64,000 nucleotides of DNA from positions 628,001-692,000 of the forward strand of contig NZ_CP005084.1 in NCBI RefSeq assembly GCF_001563265.1, in the 5' to 3' direction. Every line of letters begins with the position of its first letter. Position 1 is the stretch's first letter. A program made the position numbers and the translations under genes. The notes under the pieces were generated by a model. It was not told the origin of the DNA and ran no database searches. It saw only the letters and a list, made by a program, of their open reading frames with translations. Shown here in pieces: positions 52,175 through 61,124 of this stretch. This DNA is from Sphingobium sp. TKS (GTDB taxonomy: Bacteria; Pseudomonadota; Alphaproteobacteria; Sphingomonadales; Sphingomonadaceae).

Positions 52175-53338
52175 ATGGATTTTTCACTCACCGAGGAACA
52201 GCAGGCGTTCAGGGACATTGTCCGCCGCTGGGTCGATGCGGAAGCGCCCAAGGACTGGATGCGCGCGCTGGAAGCCGACGAAGAAAATTATCCCTACGCG
52301 CTGTGGGACAAGATCGCCGAGCAGGGATTTTTCGGGATAGGCATTCCGGAGGAATATGACGGGCTGGGCGGCGACGTCATGATGCAGATGATCTTCGCCC
52401 GCGAATTTGCGCGAACGGCCGGTGGCCTGCTGTGGGTCTGGGGCCTCACCTCCTTCGGCGGCGCGAAGACGATCGGCGCGGTCGGCACGGAGGAGCAGAA
52501 AAATCGCTGGCTGCGTCCCATGGCACAGGGCAAGCTGCGCGTCTCGCTGTCGATGACCGAGCCCGATGGCGGCACCGATGTTCTGGGCGCGATGAAAACC
52601 CATGCCGAAAAGGTCGAGGGCGGCTGGAAGCTGAACGGCGCCAAGATGTGGACGACCGGCGCCAAGGCCGCCGACAGGCTGCTCGTCCTCGCCCGCACCG
52701 ACAAAAATGTCGAGAAGAAGCATCATGGCCTTACCATGTTCTTCGTCGACGCCAAATCGCCCGGCATCACCGCCTCGCTCCTGCCCAAGCTCGGCATGCG
52801 CGCCATGGGCTCGTGCGAGGTCCATTATGAGGATGTCTTCGTCCCCGACGAGGACGTGCTGGGTGAACCCGGGCAGGCCTGGTACGCGATGCTGCCCACG
52901 CTCAACAATGAGCGGATCATGGTCGGCGCGCAGTGTCTGGGCGCGATCGACGGGGTACTGGAAGACGCGCTGGAATATATGCTGCAACGCAAGGCGTTCG
53001 GCGGCATTATCGGCCGCTTCCAGATTTTGCAGCATTATGTCGCGGACATCGCGACCTGGCAGAAGCTCACCGAATTGCTGCTCTACAATGTCGCCTGGAT
53101 GCAGAGCAACGGCATGCCATGCGGAACCGAGGCGAACATGCTCAAGATGGTCGCCACGGAAAATGCCGTGAAGGCTGCGGACCTCGGCATCCAGATATTG
53201 GGCGGCATGGGTTATTCGGCGGAAACCGACATGCAGCGTTACTGGCGCGATCACCGCATCCTGCGGATGACCCCGATCAGCAACGAAATGGTGCGCAACA
53301 CGATTGCCGAAAGCCTCGGCCTGCCGCGTTCTTTCTAA
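52175..53338 (+). CDS. Acyl-CoA dehydrogenase
   Basis: 387 residues. LRVSLSMTEPDGGTDVLG, GAKMWTTGAKAADRLLVLART, QRKAFGGIIGRFQILQHYVA and a C-terminal GGMGYSAETDMQRYWRDHRILRMTPISNEMVRNTIAE with the catalytic glutamate. Dehydrogenates an acyl-CoA at C2-C3. Distinct from the enzyme at 38657. First gene of an operon with a MaoC pair, VOC, hydrolase and SDR; a palindrome lies 54 bp upstream. Confidence 0.9.
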   Translation: MDFSLTEEQQAFRDIVRRWVDAEAPKDWMRALEADEENYPYALWDKIAEQGFFGIGIPEEYDGLGGDVMMQMIFAREFARTAGGLLWVWGLTSFGGAKTIGAVGTEEQKNRWLRPMAQGKLRVSLSMTEPDGGTDVLGAMKTHAEKVEGGWKLNGAKMWTTGAKAADRLLVLARTDKNVEKKHHGLTMFFVDAKSPGITASLLPKLGMRAMGSCEVHYEDVFVPDEDVLGEPGQAWYAMLPTLNNERIMVGAQCLGAIDGVLEDALEYMLQRKAFGGIIGRFQILQHYVADIATWQKLTELLLYNVAWMQSNGMPCGTEANMLKMVATENAVKAADLGIQILGGMGYSAETDMQRYWRDHRILRMTPISNEMVRNTIAESLGLPRSF

Positions 53339-53348
53339 GGGACCCGCC

Positions 53349-53807
53349 ATGAGCGATCTTGACGATCTTCCACCCGCACCCGACGCCGACGGCACATCGC
53401 TGGACGGCACCAGGGTCTTTACCATCACGGCTGAGGAAAATGCCGCCCTGTGCCGCTCGACCGGGATCGAGCCGGCCGGGGACGGAAGCGCGCATCCGAT
53501 CTATTATTATATCGCCACCCAGGTCGCGATGGGCAAGACGGTGGCCGGCGTGTGCGAAGCGTGCGAATTCGATGTCGAGGATGGCCCGATGATGGGCAGC
53601 AGCGGCGTGCGGTTCTATGCGCCGCTGAAGGTCGGCGAAAGCTACAGAGTGACGGGAGAGATTCTCAGCCTCGTCCGTAAGCGCAGCCGCAAGCTCGGCG
53701 TCATGGATGTGATGACCTATCGCCTGCGCCTGCACCTGCTCGATGGAACGCAGGTGCTGGAAACCGATAATGTGTGGGTTCTGCCCCGCAAGGAGTTCGC
53801 CGCATGA
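53349..53807 (+). CDS. MaoC-like hot-dog protein, N-terminal type (ChsH1/FAS1-dehydratase-like)
   Basis: 152 residues. One hot-dog fold with ITAEENAALCRSTGIEPAG and HPIYYYIATQVAMG, then GSSGVRFYAPLKVGESYRVTGEILSLVRKRSRKLGVMDVMTYRLRL. No catalytic Asp/His motif is seen; such chains pair with a second catalytic MaoC chain. It overlaps the following MaoC gene as ATGA, so a heteromeric hydratase is probable, as with the steroid enzymes ChsH1/ChsH2. Confidence 0.7.
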   Translation: MSDLDDLPPAPDADGTSLDGTRVFTITAEENAALCRSTGIEPAGDGSAHPIYYYIATQVAMGKTVAGVCEACEFDVEDGPMMGSSGVRFYAPLKVGESYRVTGEILSLVRKRSRKLGVMDVMTYRLRLHLLDGTQVLETDNVWVLPRKEFAA

Positions 53808-54193
53808 GCTACGCCATCGGAGATGCGCTGCCGCCCTTCACGATCGAGAGCGTCAGCCCGCAAGCCATGAAGCAGTGGGCCGTGTTTCTCGCCGATCCCA
53901 ACCCCATCCATCTCGATGTCGAGGTGGTGAAGGCGAAGGGGCTGGGTGACCGGGTCATCAACCAGGGTCCGATCAACGTCGCCTATATGATGAACATGCT
54001 GATGCGCGCCTTCCCCGGCGGACGGATCAAGGCGATGGATTCGCGCTTTCTGGACAATGTCTATGGCGGCGACCGGGCGGTGGTGACGGGCAGGGTCGCG
54101 GCGATCGAAGGCAATGTCGTCACCTGCGAATTCTCGCTGGATGTGGATGGCCGGGGCACGGTCAATTCCGGCACGGCCACGGTGGAATTATAA
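53804..54193 (+). CDS. MaoC-family catalytic hydratase subunit
   Basis: 129 residues. The motif FLADPNPIHLDVEVVKAKGLGDRVINQGPINVAYM carries the NPIH and Asp of (R)-specific enoyl-CoA hydratases. With the partner just upstream, it likely hydrates an enoyl-CoA made by the acyl-CoA dehydrogenase. The stop is 18 bp before the VOC gene. Confidence 0.8.
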   Translation: MSYAIGDALPPFTIESVSPQAMKQWAVFLADPNPIHLDVEVVKAKGLGDRVINQGPINVAYMMNMLMRAFPGGRIKAMDSRFLDNVYGGDRAVVTGRVAAIEGNVVTCEFSLDVDGRGTVNSGTATVEL

Positions 54194-54211
54194 GAGATGA
54201 GGAGAAAGTAA

Positions 54212-54766
54212 ATGCCTAGCGGACCTTTTGCCCATGTATGCATGGTCGTCAGCAATCTGGAAAAGGCGATCGAAGACTGGACCAAAATCCTGCGCGTGCT
54301 CGATCCGGCATCGCTGGAAGAACGTCTTGTCAAATATGATGAATTTTCCAGCGGTGCCGATGCGGGCATGAAGTGGGCGACGTTCGTCAACAATGGCGGC
54401 ACGGAAATCCAGTTCATTCAGCCGGCCCCCGGCACGCCCATGGGCGATCGCCTCGAAAAGGTCGGCGAGCATGTCCATCATCTTTGCTATGCCACCGACG
54501 ACGTGCCGGGCGCGATGGAGAAATTGCGCGCCGAAGGGCTGCACCTGCCCGGCGGCGGTCAGACCTTCAACGATCCGGACATGACATGGCAGAAGTGGAG
54601 CTGGGTCGGCCATAAGAGTACCCATGGCTGCCTGATCGAGGTCGCCTCGCCCTATGAGAGCCGCAACGACGGCAAGTGGCACCACGCGCCGGGCAAATTC
54701 GCCTATAAGGGCCCCGGCGAACACCCGTCTTTCGCGGAAATGGTGCCGCCGGTGGCCGCCGGGTAA
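54212..54766 (+). CDS. VOC-fold protein, methylmalonyl-CoA epimerase-like
   Basis: 184 residues. FAHVCMVVSNLEKAIEDWTK carries His8, EIQFIQP an acidic residue, VGEHVHHLCYATDDV a second histidine, and HGCLIEVASPYES the last glutamate. This matches epimerases that move a proton alpha to a thioester. Residues toward the end extend the usual length. ATG at 54212 follows AGGAGA. It is one of four VOC genes in the window. Confidence 0.75.
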   Translation: MPSGPFAHVCMVVSNLEKAIEDWTKILRVLDPASLEERLVKYDEFSSGADAGMKWATFVNNGGTEIQFIQPAPGTPMGDRLEKVGEHVHHLCYATDDVPGAMEKLRAEGLHLPGGGQTFNDPDMTWQKWSWVGHKSTHGCLIEVASPYESRNDGKWHHAPGKFAYKGPGEHPSFAEMVPPVAAG

Positions 54767-55621
54767 ATGCATGGCTCCGGCATGACGCCCCCCACACAGA
54801 TAAGCCTGCCGGGTGACGGGCTGGAGATGGTCGCGGACGCCTATGGCGACCCGGCCGCTCCGCCTGTCTGCTTCTTCCATGGCGGCGGCCAAAGCCGTCG
54901 TTCCTGGGCGGGTTCGGCCCGGCGAGTGGCGCAAGCCGGCTATTATGGCCTGACCTTCGATCTGCGGGGCCATGGCGACAGTGGCTGGGCCAGCGACGGC
55001 GACTATCTGCTGGAAGCTTATGGCCGCGATGTCGAAGCCATCATCCATGCCCTCGGCAGGCCGATCGCCCTGGTGGGGGCTTCGCGCGGCGGGCAATCGG
55101 CGCTGGTGGGCGGGTCGCGCCACGCCGATCTGGTGCGCCTCATCATGCTGGCCGACGTCGCGCCCTATATGGTCGATACGGGGGTGGAGGACATTCGCGG
55201 CTTCTTCCGCGCCAGCGATTCCGGTTTCGCGTCGCTGGAGGAAGCGGCCGATGCGCTGCACGCCCATCTTGGCCAGCCCCGCCTGCCAGACGTTTCCGGC
55301 CTCGCCAAATCGATGCGCGAGGAAGATGGACGCCTGTTCTGGCACTGGGACCCGCGCACGACGGCGCCGGAATTTCTTCATCCCCCCTCGGAAGGGGAAG
55401 CGCTCATTGCCGCGGCCCGGCGCGTAAAATCACCGCTTGTCCTTGTGAAGGCGGAACTGAGCGAGATCGTTTCGGACGAGAGCGTCAGGCAGTTTCGGGC
55501 ACTGGCCCCGCAACTGGAGATCGAGATCGCCCATGGTGTCGGCCACATGTTCACCGGCGACCGCAATGATGCCTTTGCCGATCGCCTGCTCCACCATCTG
55601 GCTCATCATTTGCCGTTATGA
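54767..55621 (+). CDS. Alpha/beta hydrolase
   Basis: 284 residues. Oxyanion strand PPVCFFHGGGQSRRSWAGSA, nucleophile S in LVGASRGGQSALVGG, acid/His in the C-terminal HGVGHMFTGD. Fold of carboxylesterases and C-C hydrolases. Its ATG follows the VOC stop directly (TAAATG). In context a thioester or ring-opened acyl product may be hydrolysed; not resolved. Confidence 0.75.
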   Translation: MHGSGMTPPTQISLPGDGLEMVADAYGDPAAPPVCFFHGGGQSRRSWAGSARRVAQAGYYGLTFDLRGHGDSGWASDGDYLLEAYGRDVEAIIHALGRPIALVGASRGGQSALVGGSRHADLVRLIMLADVAPYMVDTGVEDIRGFFRASDSGFASLEEAADALHAHLGQPRLPDVSGLAKSMREEDGRLFWHWDPRTTAPEFLHPPSEGEALIAAARRVKSPLVLVKAELSEIVSDESVRQFRALAPQLEIEIAHGVGHMFTGDRNDAFADRLLHHLAHHLPL

Positions 55622-56373
55622 TGAAGGGCGCGGCCTTCGTCGTCGGTGGCACCGGCGGCCTTGGCAGCGCGATCTGCCGACGGCTGTCGACCGAATGGGA
55701 TCATCTAACCATCGGCTACCGGTCCAGCCGTGAAAAGGCGCTGGCGGTCGCGGCGTCTCTGCCCAATAGTTCTTGTGAGACGCTGTCCGTTACCTGCGAT
55801 CTTTCCGATCGCGCCTCGATAGAGACCGGCATTCGCGAGACGGTCGAGCAATTCGGCGCCATCGGCACGATGGTCTTCGCCAGCGGGGTCGAAATAGCCC
55901 AGCCCTTCGTCAGCCAGATCAGCGAAGACCAATGGCGCGAAGTCATCGAGATCGAACTGGTCGGCTTCACCCGCATCGTATCCGCCACGCTTCCTCATTT
56001 CCGCGCTCAAGGCTTCGGCAATTTCGTTACCGTCGTTTCGGTCGCGAACTACTGCTTCCCACCCGGCGACGCCCTCTCCTCCGTACCCAAGGCGGGGATG
56101 GAAGCCCTGGGCCGCGCGATCGCCAAGGAGGAAGGCCGCTACGGCATCAGGGCGAATATGGTCGCTCCGGGAATCATCGATGCCGGCTTGGGCGCCGACT
56201 TCCTGAGATCGCTTTATTCGCCTGAAATCTGGGAAGCACAGCGCAAACGCATTGCCCTGCAACGCTTCGGCAGCGGCGAGGATATCGCCGAAGCCGTGGC
56301 CTTTCTGGCCTCGGAAAGGGCGCAATATATGACCGGCCAGACCTTGATCGTCGATGGGGGCTTCAGCCTCTAA
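55618..56373 (+). CDS. SDR-fold protein with atypical active site
   Basis: 251 residues. The N-terminal GGTGGLGSAICRRLST keeps a TGG-x3-G-type cofactor site, followed by FASGVEIAQ and VVSVANYCFPPG. At the usual YxxxK position the sequence reads SSVPK, so the tyrosine is lost while a lysine remains. C-terminal GQTLIVDGGFS is normal. It may have a different acid-base or be a non-catalytic subunit. Overlaps the hydrolase as ATGA. Confidence 0.7.
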   Translation: MMKGAAFVVGGTGGLGSAICRRLSTEWDHLTIGYRSSREKALAVAASLPNSSCETLSVTCDLSDRASIETGIRETVEQFGAIGTMVFASGVEIAQPFVSQISEDQWREVIEIELVGFTRIVSATLPHFRAQGFGNFVTVVSVANYCFPPGDALSSVPKAGMEALGRAIAKEEGRYGIRANMVAPGIIDAGLGADFLRSLYSPEIWEAQRKRIALQRFGSGEDIAEAVAFLASERAQYMTGQTLIVDGGFSL

Positions 56374-56395
56374 AAGTCGGCGGTAAGGGTTCCGC

Positions 56396-57454
56396 TCAGC
56401 CCAGCAGGCGCTGCGCCGCCACGCCATCGCCCCAATTATGGATGCGCTCCCAGAAGCGGACGCGGGTGGGCGCGAAATTGTGCATATGCGCCATGCGGGG
56501 ACACACGAAGAGTTGAATGTCTTCCGCGCTCTTATAGGCTCTGGGTTCGGCTAAAGGGTCTGGCACGACATCGCGTTCGCCCATGGCGATCAGCACAGGC
56601 ACGCGTATGGCGGCCGCTTCCAGCGCCACCGCGCCCGGCGCGACCATATATACACCGCATGGGGGCGTGGTCGCCGAACGCCATTCGGGCAGCGGATCGA
56701 CCAGCCCTGCGGACGCCATCATGTCGAGCGTGACGATGTCCGCAGGTTCATCATCATGGTGAAAAGACCATTGAAAGGGATGCTCACCTGCCCGTGCCGC
56801 CGCCTGAAGCGCCTCGGCGTCGCCCAGCGTCACGCCCGGCGCTTGCGCCAGCGCGGCCGCGTTCAGGACATGCGGCGCGTCGAGCGATGAGCGGCGCGAA
56901 ATCCAGGGCCATGCGGCCGGAGGCTGTCCCGGCCGGGTCGGCACGACGGTATGGATGCCGCTATAGCCCAGCACGCCGATGCCGTGAAATGTGTCGTGAT
57001 TGCCCTGCGCCACGATGGTGAAGCATCCGCCCATCGATTGGCCTATGCCAAGGCATGTGGCATCGACGACCGGGGGCAGCCCATCGACGAGGGTGCCCGC
57101 TTCCAGCCGTCTCATGACCTGCCGCACCATGGCGTCGTTGGCCGCCGAGACATTATCGAGATTGAGGGCATTGCCTTCGGCGATGGTCGACTCGCCAAAT
57201 CCCAGATGGTCGCAGGTGACGAAAATCCATCCGCGGTCGCAATGGAAACCCGCCTGTCCGCCGCCGGACCCATCCGGCATGTCGAAACTGAAATAGCGTC
57301 GGCAATAGCCCCCGCCGGGGAAGGCGAAGCAAACGGTCATGCGGTTGGTCAGTGTCGCAAGGTCCGGCAGATGGACCGTGACCGCCATGTGCGCCGCCAT
57401 GCCGAGGTCCACTGCATCGCTGACATCGATCCTGAGGTCGACAGACCGCTTCAT
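56396..57454 (-). CDS. Alpha/beta hydrolase-fold protein
   Basis: 352 residues. A glycine-rich FAFPGGGYCRRYFSF oxyanion-like loop, TCDHLGFGEST, nucleophile motif GQSMGGCFT, and a late histidine in RMAHMHNFAPTR. Unknown substrate. The region 57455-57541 to the next gene holds a strong hairpin at 57502. It converges on the SDR-like gene and is preceded by the SnoaL gene at 57542. Confidence 0.65.
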   Translation of the reverse strand: MKRSVDLRIDVSDAVDLGMAAHMAVTVHLPDLATLTNRMTVCFAFPGGGYCRRYFSFDMPDGSGGGQAGFHCDRGWIFVTCDHLGFGESTIAEGNALNLDNVSAANDAMVRQVMRRLEAGTLVDGLPPVVDATCLGIGQSMGGCFTIVAQGNHDTFHGIGVLGYSGIHTVVPTRPGQPPAAWPWISRRSSLDAPHVLNAAALAQAPGVTLGDAEALQAAARAGEHPFQWSFHHDDEPADIVTLDMMASAGLVDPLPEWRSATTPPCGVYMVAPGAVALEAAAIRVPVLIAMGERDVVPDPLAEPRAYKSAEDIQLFVCPRMAHMHNFAPTRVRFWERIHNWGDGVAAQRLLG

Positions 57455-57501
57455 GCCCTTATCTTCCCTTTCCGGCCGAATTCCAGACCAGCCCCCTTCA
57501 T

Positions 57502-57532
57502 CGATCCGGCGCGCCCTCGCCGCGCCGGATCG
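57502..57532 (-). terminator. Perfect 12-bp hairpin after SnoaL gene
   Basis: Arms 57502-57513 (CGATCCGGCGCG) and 57521-57532 around a 7-nt loop, just downstream of the minus-strand SnoaL gene end at 57542. No U-run follows. Confidence 0.55.
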
Positions 57533-57541
57533 GCCTGTTGG

Positions 57542-58066
57542 TCACTTATAGGGATCGACGGGCTGGGGAACGTCGATGACTTCCAGATCCTTCAGCATCG
57601 TCAGCACGTCGGAGATCGAATAGATGTGATCGATCTTGTCGCCGCGGAATCGCAGCCACGAGAACCACAGCACGTTCAACTCGTTCCCGGTCGGCTGGAC
57701 ACCCATATAGGGACCGCCGGTATGCTTGCCATGATGGTGACAAAGGACGCAGATCTCGTCCTCGCCGCGGCCCCAGGCCTTCAGCGTGCGATAGATGCTG
57801 GGCGGAAAAGTCGTGTAGAGGCCCTGCGGCGAGGTCTTCCAGACATGATAGGTTCCCAGGTCAGGCCGGTTGGGATTGTCATAGGTCATGCTGTCGGTGT
57901 TGAAAAACTGGTCCATGCCGTCCCAGTCGCCGCGGTTGATGACCTCGTGCAGGTCCATCCAGTGATTGACCATGTACGCCTGCCGCTCGGTCAGCCCGGC
58001 GGTGATTTCTGCCCGCTTCTCCTTCGACAGGACGAAATCGGCTTCCGTGAACGGGGCGAGGCCCAT
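57542..58066 (-). CDS. SnoaL/NTF2-like protein, near-duplicate of 14570
   Basis: 174 residues. Shares NPNRPDLGTY, KTSPQGLYTTF, GGPYMGVQPTGNEL and SISDVLTMLKDLEVIDVPQPVDPYK with the protein at 14570, so a recent paralogue in this island. ATG at 58066 has AAGGAG ahead. Divergent from the SnoaL gene at 58222. The family is linked to cyclase/isomerase-type folds; the reaction is unknown. Confidence 0.75.
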   Translation of the reverse strand: MGLAPFTEADFVLSKEKRAEITAGLTERQAYMVNHWMDLHEVINRGDWDGMDQFFNTDSMTYDNPNRPDLGTYHVWKTSPQGLYTTFPPSIYRTLKAWGRGEDEICVLCHHHGKHTGGPYMGVQPTGNELNVLWFSWLRFRGDKIDHIYSISDVLTMLKDLEVIDVPQPVDPYK

Positions 58067-58148
58067 AATAGTCTCCTTGATTAAAAAACGGTCCACGGGA
58101 TCGATCCCGGGAGTGACGTTTCATTCCCCTTAGCCGCCGCGCTCGGCA

Positions 58149-58164
58149 CCTACCCAATGGAAGG
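58149..58164. promoter_or_regulatory. Regulon palindrome between divergent SnoaL genes
   Basis: CCTACC-CAAT-GGAAGG, 83-98 bp upstream of the SnoaL ATG at 58066 and 58-73 bp upstream of the one at 58222. Confidence 0.4.
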
Positions 58165-58221
58165 CGGCGCGCCTTCCGCACTGTGTCAGCAGCCATTCTA
58201 TAGAATGAAGGAGGAGAGGCC

Positions 58222-58677
58222 ATGACACTGACCCTGCAGGAAATGTCGGACAGGTTCGAGATTCAGGATCTGATCGTGGGCTATTGCTACGCGGTGGATA
58301 CACGCGACTGGGACGCACTGGACCGCTATTTCACCGAAGACGCCGTGATCGACTATTCGGAAATGGTGGGCGTCGTCGGGGGCCTTGCGGAGATAAAGTC
58401 CTTCCTGGCGGAAAGTCTGACGCTGATCCTCGCCTTTCAGCATGCCGTGTCCACCACCCAATATCAGATCGCGGGCGACCGGGCGAAGACCAAAACCGCC
58501 TGCTATAATCCGATGACGGTCAGCAACGGCGAAACGGCCGATACGCTGGTCTTCGGCCTCTGGTACCATCATGATTTCGTCCGCACCGGGCAAGGCTGGA
58601 AGATCAGCCGACTCTATGAGCAGAAGTGCTACCGGATCAATGTACCGGACTGGCTTGCGGCACAATTGCCTGCCTGA
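58222..58677 (+). CDS. SnoaL/NTF2-like protein
   Basis: 151 residues. MSDRFEIQDLIVGYCYAVDTRDWDALDRYFTEDAVIDYSE is the typical SnoaL-4 N-terminus, with HHDFVRTGQGWKISRLYEQ at the end. AGGAGGAGAGG supports ATG 58222. Followed by the PQQ dehydrogenase after 43 bp on the same strand. Confidence 0.8.
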   Translation: MTLTLQEMSDRFEIQDLIVGYCYAVDTRDWDALDRYFTEDAVIDYSEMVGVVGGLAEIKSFLAESLTLILAFQHAVSTTQYQIAGDRAKTKTACYNPMTVSNGETADTLVFGLWYHHDFVRTGQGWKISRLYEQKCYRINVPDWLAAQLPA

Positions 58678-58720
58678 TTCTCCCCTCACAGCTTTTGCCG
58701 GATTCCAAGGGGGGAGCCTG

Positions 58721-61060
58721 ATGCGCCGCTTTCTGAACATGATTTTCATCCTGTCGATGCTTCTTGCCGGCCTGTCGCTGCTGTGGCTGGGGGGACGGCT
58801 CGCCCTGCTCGGCGGGTCAAGCTGGTATTGTGTGTCCGGCCTCATGATGGTGAGTGCGGCCTGTCTCGGCTGGCGCCGTTCGCCCCTCTCGGTCACCCTC
58901 TATTGGGCCTTTCTCGCGGCCAATCTCTGCTGGTCGCTTTGGGAGGTCGGACTGGACGGCTGGGCTCTTGCGCCCCGGCTGGCCATGCCGGTCGCCATGG
59001 GCCTCTACATGTTCACCCCCTATTACCGGCGGCATGTCGGCCTTGACCGCCCCCTGCCCGGCGCACGCATGCTGTGGCCCGGTCTTCTGCTGCTCCTCGT
59101 CGGCGCGATCGGCGCCGCCTTCTGGGCGGATCGTTCGCCGCCGGCGGGCAGCGCTCTGTGGGGCGCGGGACCGGCCCGCGCCGCCGATGGCGACTGGGTG
59201 GCCTATGGCAACGACCGGGGCGGATCGCGCTATTCGCCGCTGGCGCAGATCACGCCCGCCAATGTCGGCCATCTGGAAAGGGCATGGACGTACCACACCG
59301 GCAAACTCACCGATGGCAAGCAAGGCACGGCCTTTCAGGTCAATCCGCTCAAGGTGGGCAATCGCCTGTTCCTGTGTGCGGGCAATAATGATGTGATCGC
59401 GCTCGATCCGGAAACGGGGCGACAATTATGGCGGCACCGGCCCAAGACCGATCTCGCGGGTGTCTATGGCCTCGTCTGCCGCGGCGTCACCTATTATCGC
59501 ATCCCGCAGGCCCATGGCTATTGCGCCGAGCGCATCTACACCGCGACGCTCGACGCCCGGCTGATCGCGCTCGATGCGGTGACCGGCGGACTTTGCCCCG
59601 GATTCGGACAGGGCGGTCAGGTGGATCTGAAGGCGGGACTGGGAACGGTCGACAAGGGCTATTATTTCGTCACCTCGCCCCCCGCCCTCGTGCGCGGCCG
59701 CCTCGTTCTGGGCGGCTGGGTGATGGATGGTCAGAAAATCAGGGAGCCTTCCGGCGTCATCCGGGCGTTCGATGCCGTCACGGGCGCTTTTTCCTGGGCC
59801 TTCGACATCGGTCGCCCCGACGATCACGGGCTGCCGCCGCGCGGCGGCGTCTTTACGCCGGGCACGCCCAATAGCTGGGCGCCCATGAGCTCGGACGAAG
59901 CGCTGGGCCTCGTCTATGTGCCGACAGGGAATGCAACGCCCGATTATTTCGGCGGGCATCGCACCGTCAATGATGACCTCTATTCCAGTGCCGTGCTGGC
60001 GCTGGACGCGGAGAGCGGGGCGGTGCGCTGGTCCTTCCAGACGACCCATCATGACCTGTGGGACTATGATGTGCCCGCCCAGCCCACGCTGGTCGATCTT
60101 CCCGGCGGCGTGCGCGGCCTGCTCCAGCCGACCAAGCGCGGGGAGATATTCTTCCTCGACCGGGCGACCGGCAAGCCGCTGTTGCCGGTCGAGGAACGCC
60201 CAGTCCCGCAGGGCGCCGTTCCCGGCGAACGCCTGTCGAAGACCCAGCCCTATTCGGTCGGCATGCCCAGTTTCGGCGGGCCGCGTCCGGCGGAAAAGAG
60301 CATGTGGGGTCTGACGCCGATCGATCAGGCGATGTGCCGCATCCGCTTCCGCCAGGCCCGCTTCGACGGGGACATGACCCCGCTGTCGACTGAGCATCCC
60401 ACCCTCACCTGGCCCGGCTATCTCGGCGGGATCGACTGGGGTGGGGTATCGGTCGATCCCCGGCGCGGGTTGATGATCGTGAACAACAACCAGGTCGGCA
60501 ATTACAATCGCCTGATCCCCAGAGCCGTCGCGGACCGACAGGGCATCAGGCCGATGAACGCCGCCCATATGAGCGATGTCGGTGGGCCGGTCGCCCAGAT
60601 GGGCGTGGCCTATGCCGCCCATATCGCGCCCTTCCTCTCCCCGCTCGCCATTCCGTGCCAGCAGCCCCCCTATGGCCGCATCAACGCGGTGGACCTCAAG
60701 ACCGGAAAACTGGTCTGGAGCAGGATATTCGGCACCTCGCGCGACAGCGGCCCGCTGGCCCTGCCAACGTTCGTGCCGATTCCCATGGGCGTGCCCAATA
60801 TCGGCGGGTCGGTGGCTACCGCGAGCGGCGTCACCTTCATCGGCGCGACGCAGGAGCATATGTTCCGCGCCTATGAGACGACGACCGGCCGGCTGCTCTG
60901 GAAGGCGCGACTGCCCGCCGGCGGCAATGCCTCTCCCACCACCTACTGGTCGAACGCGAGCGGACGCCAGTTCGTGGTGATCGCGGCGGGCGGACATGGC
61001 GCAATGCTGTCAGGTGCGGGCGACGCGTTGATCGCCTACGCACTGCCCAACCGGAAATAG
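58721..61060 (+). CDS. Membrane-bound PQQ-dependent dehydrogenase (glucose/quinate type)
   Basis: 779 residues. About five hydrophobic segments in residues 1-140 anchor it in the inner membrane, then a large periplasmic beta propeller with W-motif-like GNDRGGSRYSPLAQITPANVGHLERAW, APMSSDEALGLVYVPTGNATPDYFGGHR, HHDLWDYDVPAQPTL and GGNASPTTYWSNASGRQFVVI. It oxidises an alcohol or sugar acid and passes electrons to ubiquinone. GGGGGGAG precedes ATG 58721. No PQQ biosynthesis gene is seen here. Substrate not known. Confidence 0.85.
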   Translation: MRRFLNMIFILSMLLAGLSLLWLGGRLALLGGSSWYCVSGLMMVSAACLGWRRSPLSVTLYWAFLAANLCWSLWEVGLDGWALAPRLAMPVAMGLYMFTPYYRRHVGLDRPLPGARMLWPGLLLLLVGAIGAAFWADRSPPAGSALWGAGPARAADGDWVAYGNDRGGSRYSPLAQITPANVGHLERAWTYHTGKLTDGKQGTAFQVNPLKVGNRLFLCAGNNDVIALDPETGRQLWRHRPKTDLAGVYGLVCRGVTYYRIPQAHGYCAERIYTATLDARLIALDAVTGGLCPGFGQGGQVDLKAGLGTVDKGYYFVTSPPALVRGRLVLGGWVMDGQKIREPSGVIRAFDAVTGAFSWAFDIGRPDDHGLPPRGGVFTPGTPNSWAPMSSDEALGLVYVPTGNATPDYFGGHRTVNDDLYSSAVLALDAESGAVRWSFQTTHHDLWDYDVPAQPTLVDLPGGVRGLLQPTKRGEIFFLDRATGKPLLPVEERPVPQGAVPGERLSKTQPYSVGMPSFGGPRPAEKSMWGLTPIDQAMCRIRFRQARFDGDMTPLSTEHPTLTWPGYLGGIDWGGVSVDPRRGLMIVNNNQVGNYNRLIPRAVADRQGIRPMNAAHMSDVGGPVAQMGVAYAAHIAPFLSPLAIPCQQPPYGRINAVDLKTGKLVWSRIFGTSRDSGPLALPTFVPIPMGVPNIGGSVATASGVTFIGATQEHMFRAYETTTGRLLWKARLPAGGNASPTTYWSNASGRQFVVIAAGGHGAMLSGAGDALIAYALPNRK

Positions 61061-61124
61061 AGGCGGCCGCCCGTTGGTGGCTGGGCCTGCCGAGGCTATA
61101 AATCGCCGGAAGATGACAGTCGAT

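Noticed and set aside
52206..53338. Acyl-CoA dehydrogenase at 52175 as a nitroalkane or other oxidase
   Set aside because: Motifs and neighbours (MaoC pair, VOC) fit beta-oxidation; nothing suggests an oxidase.
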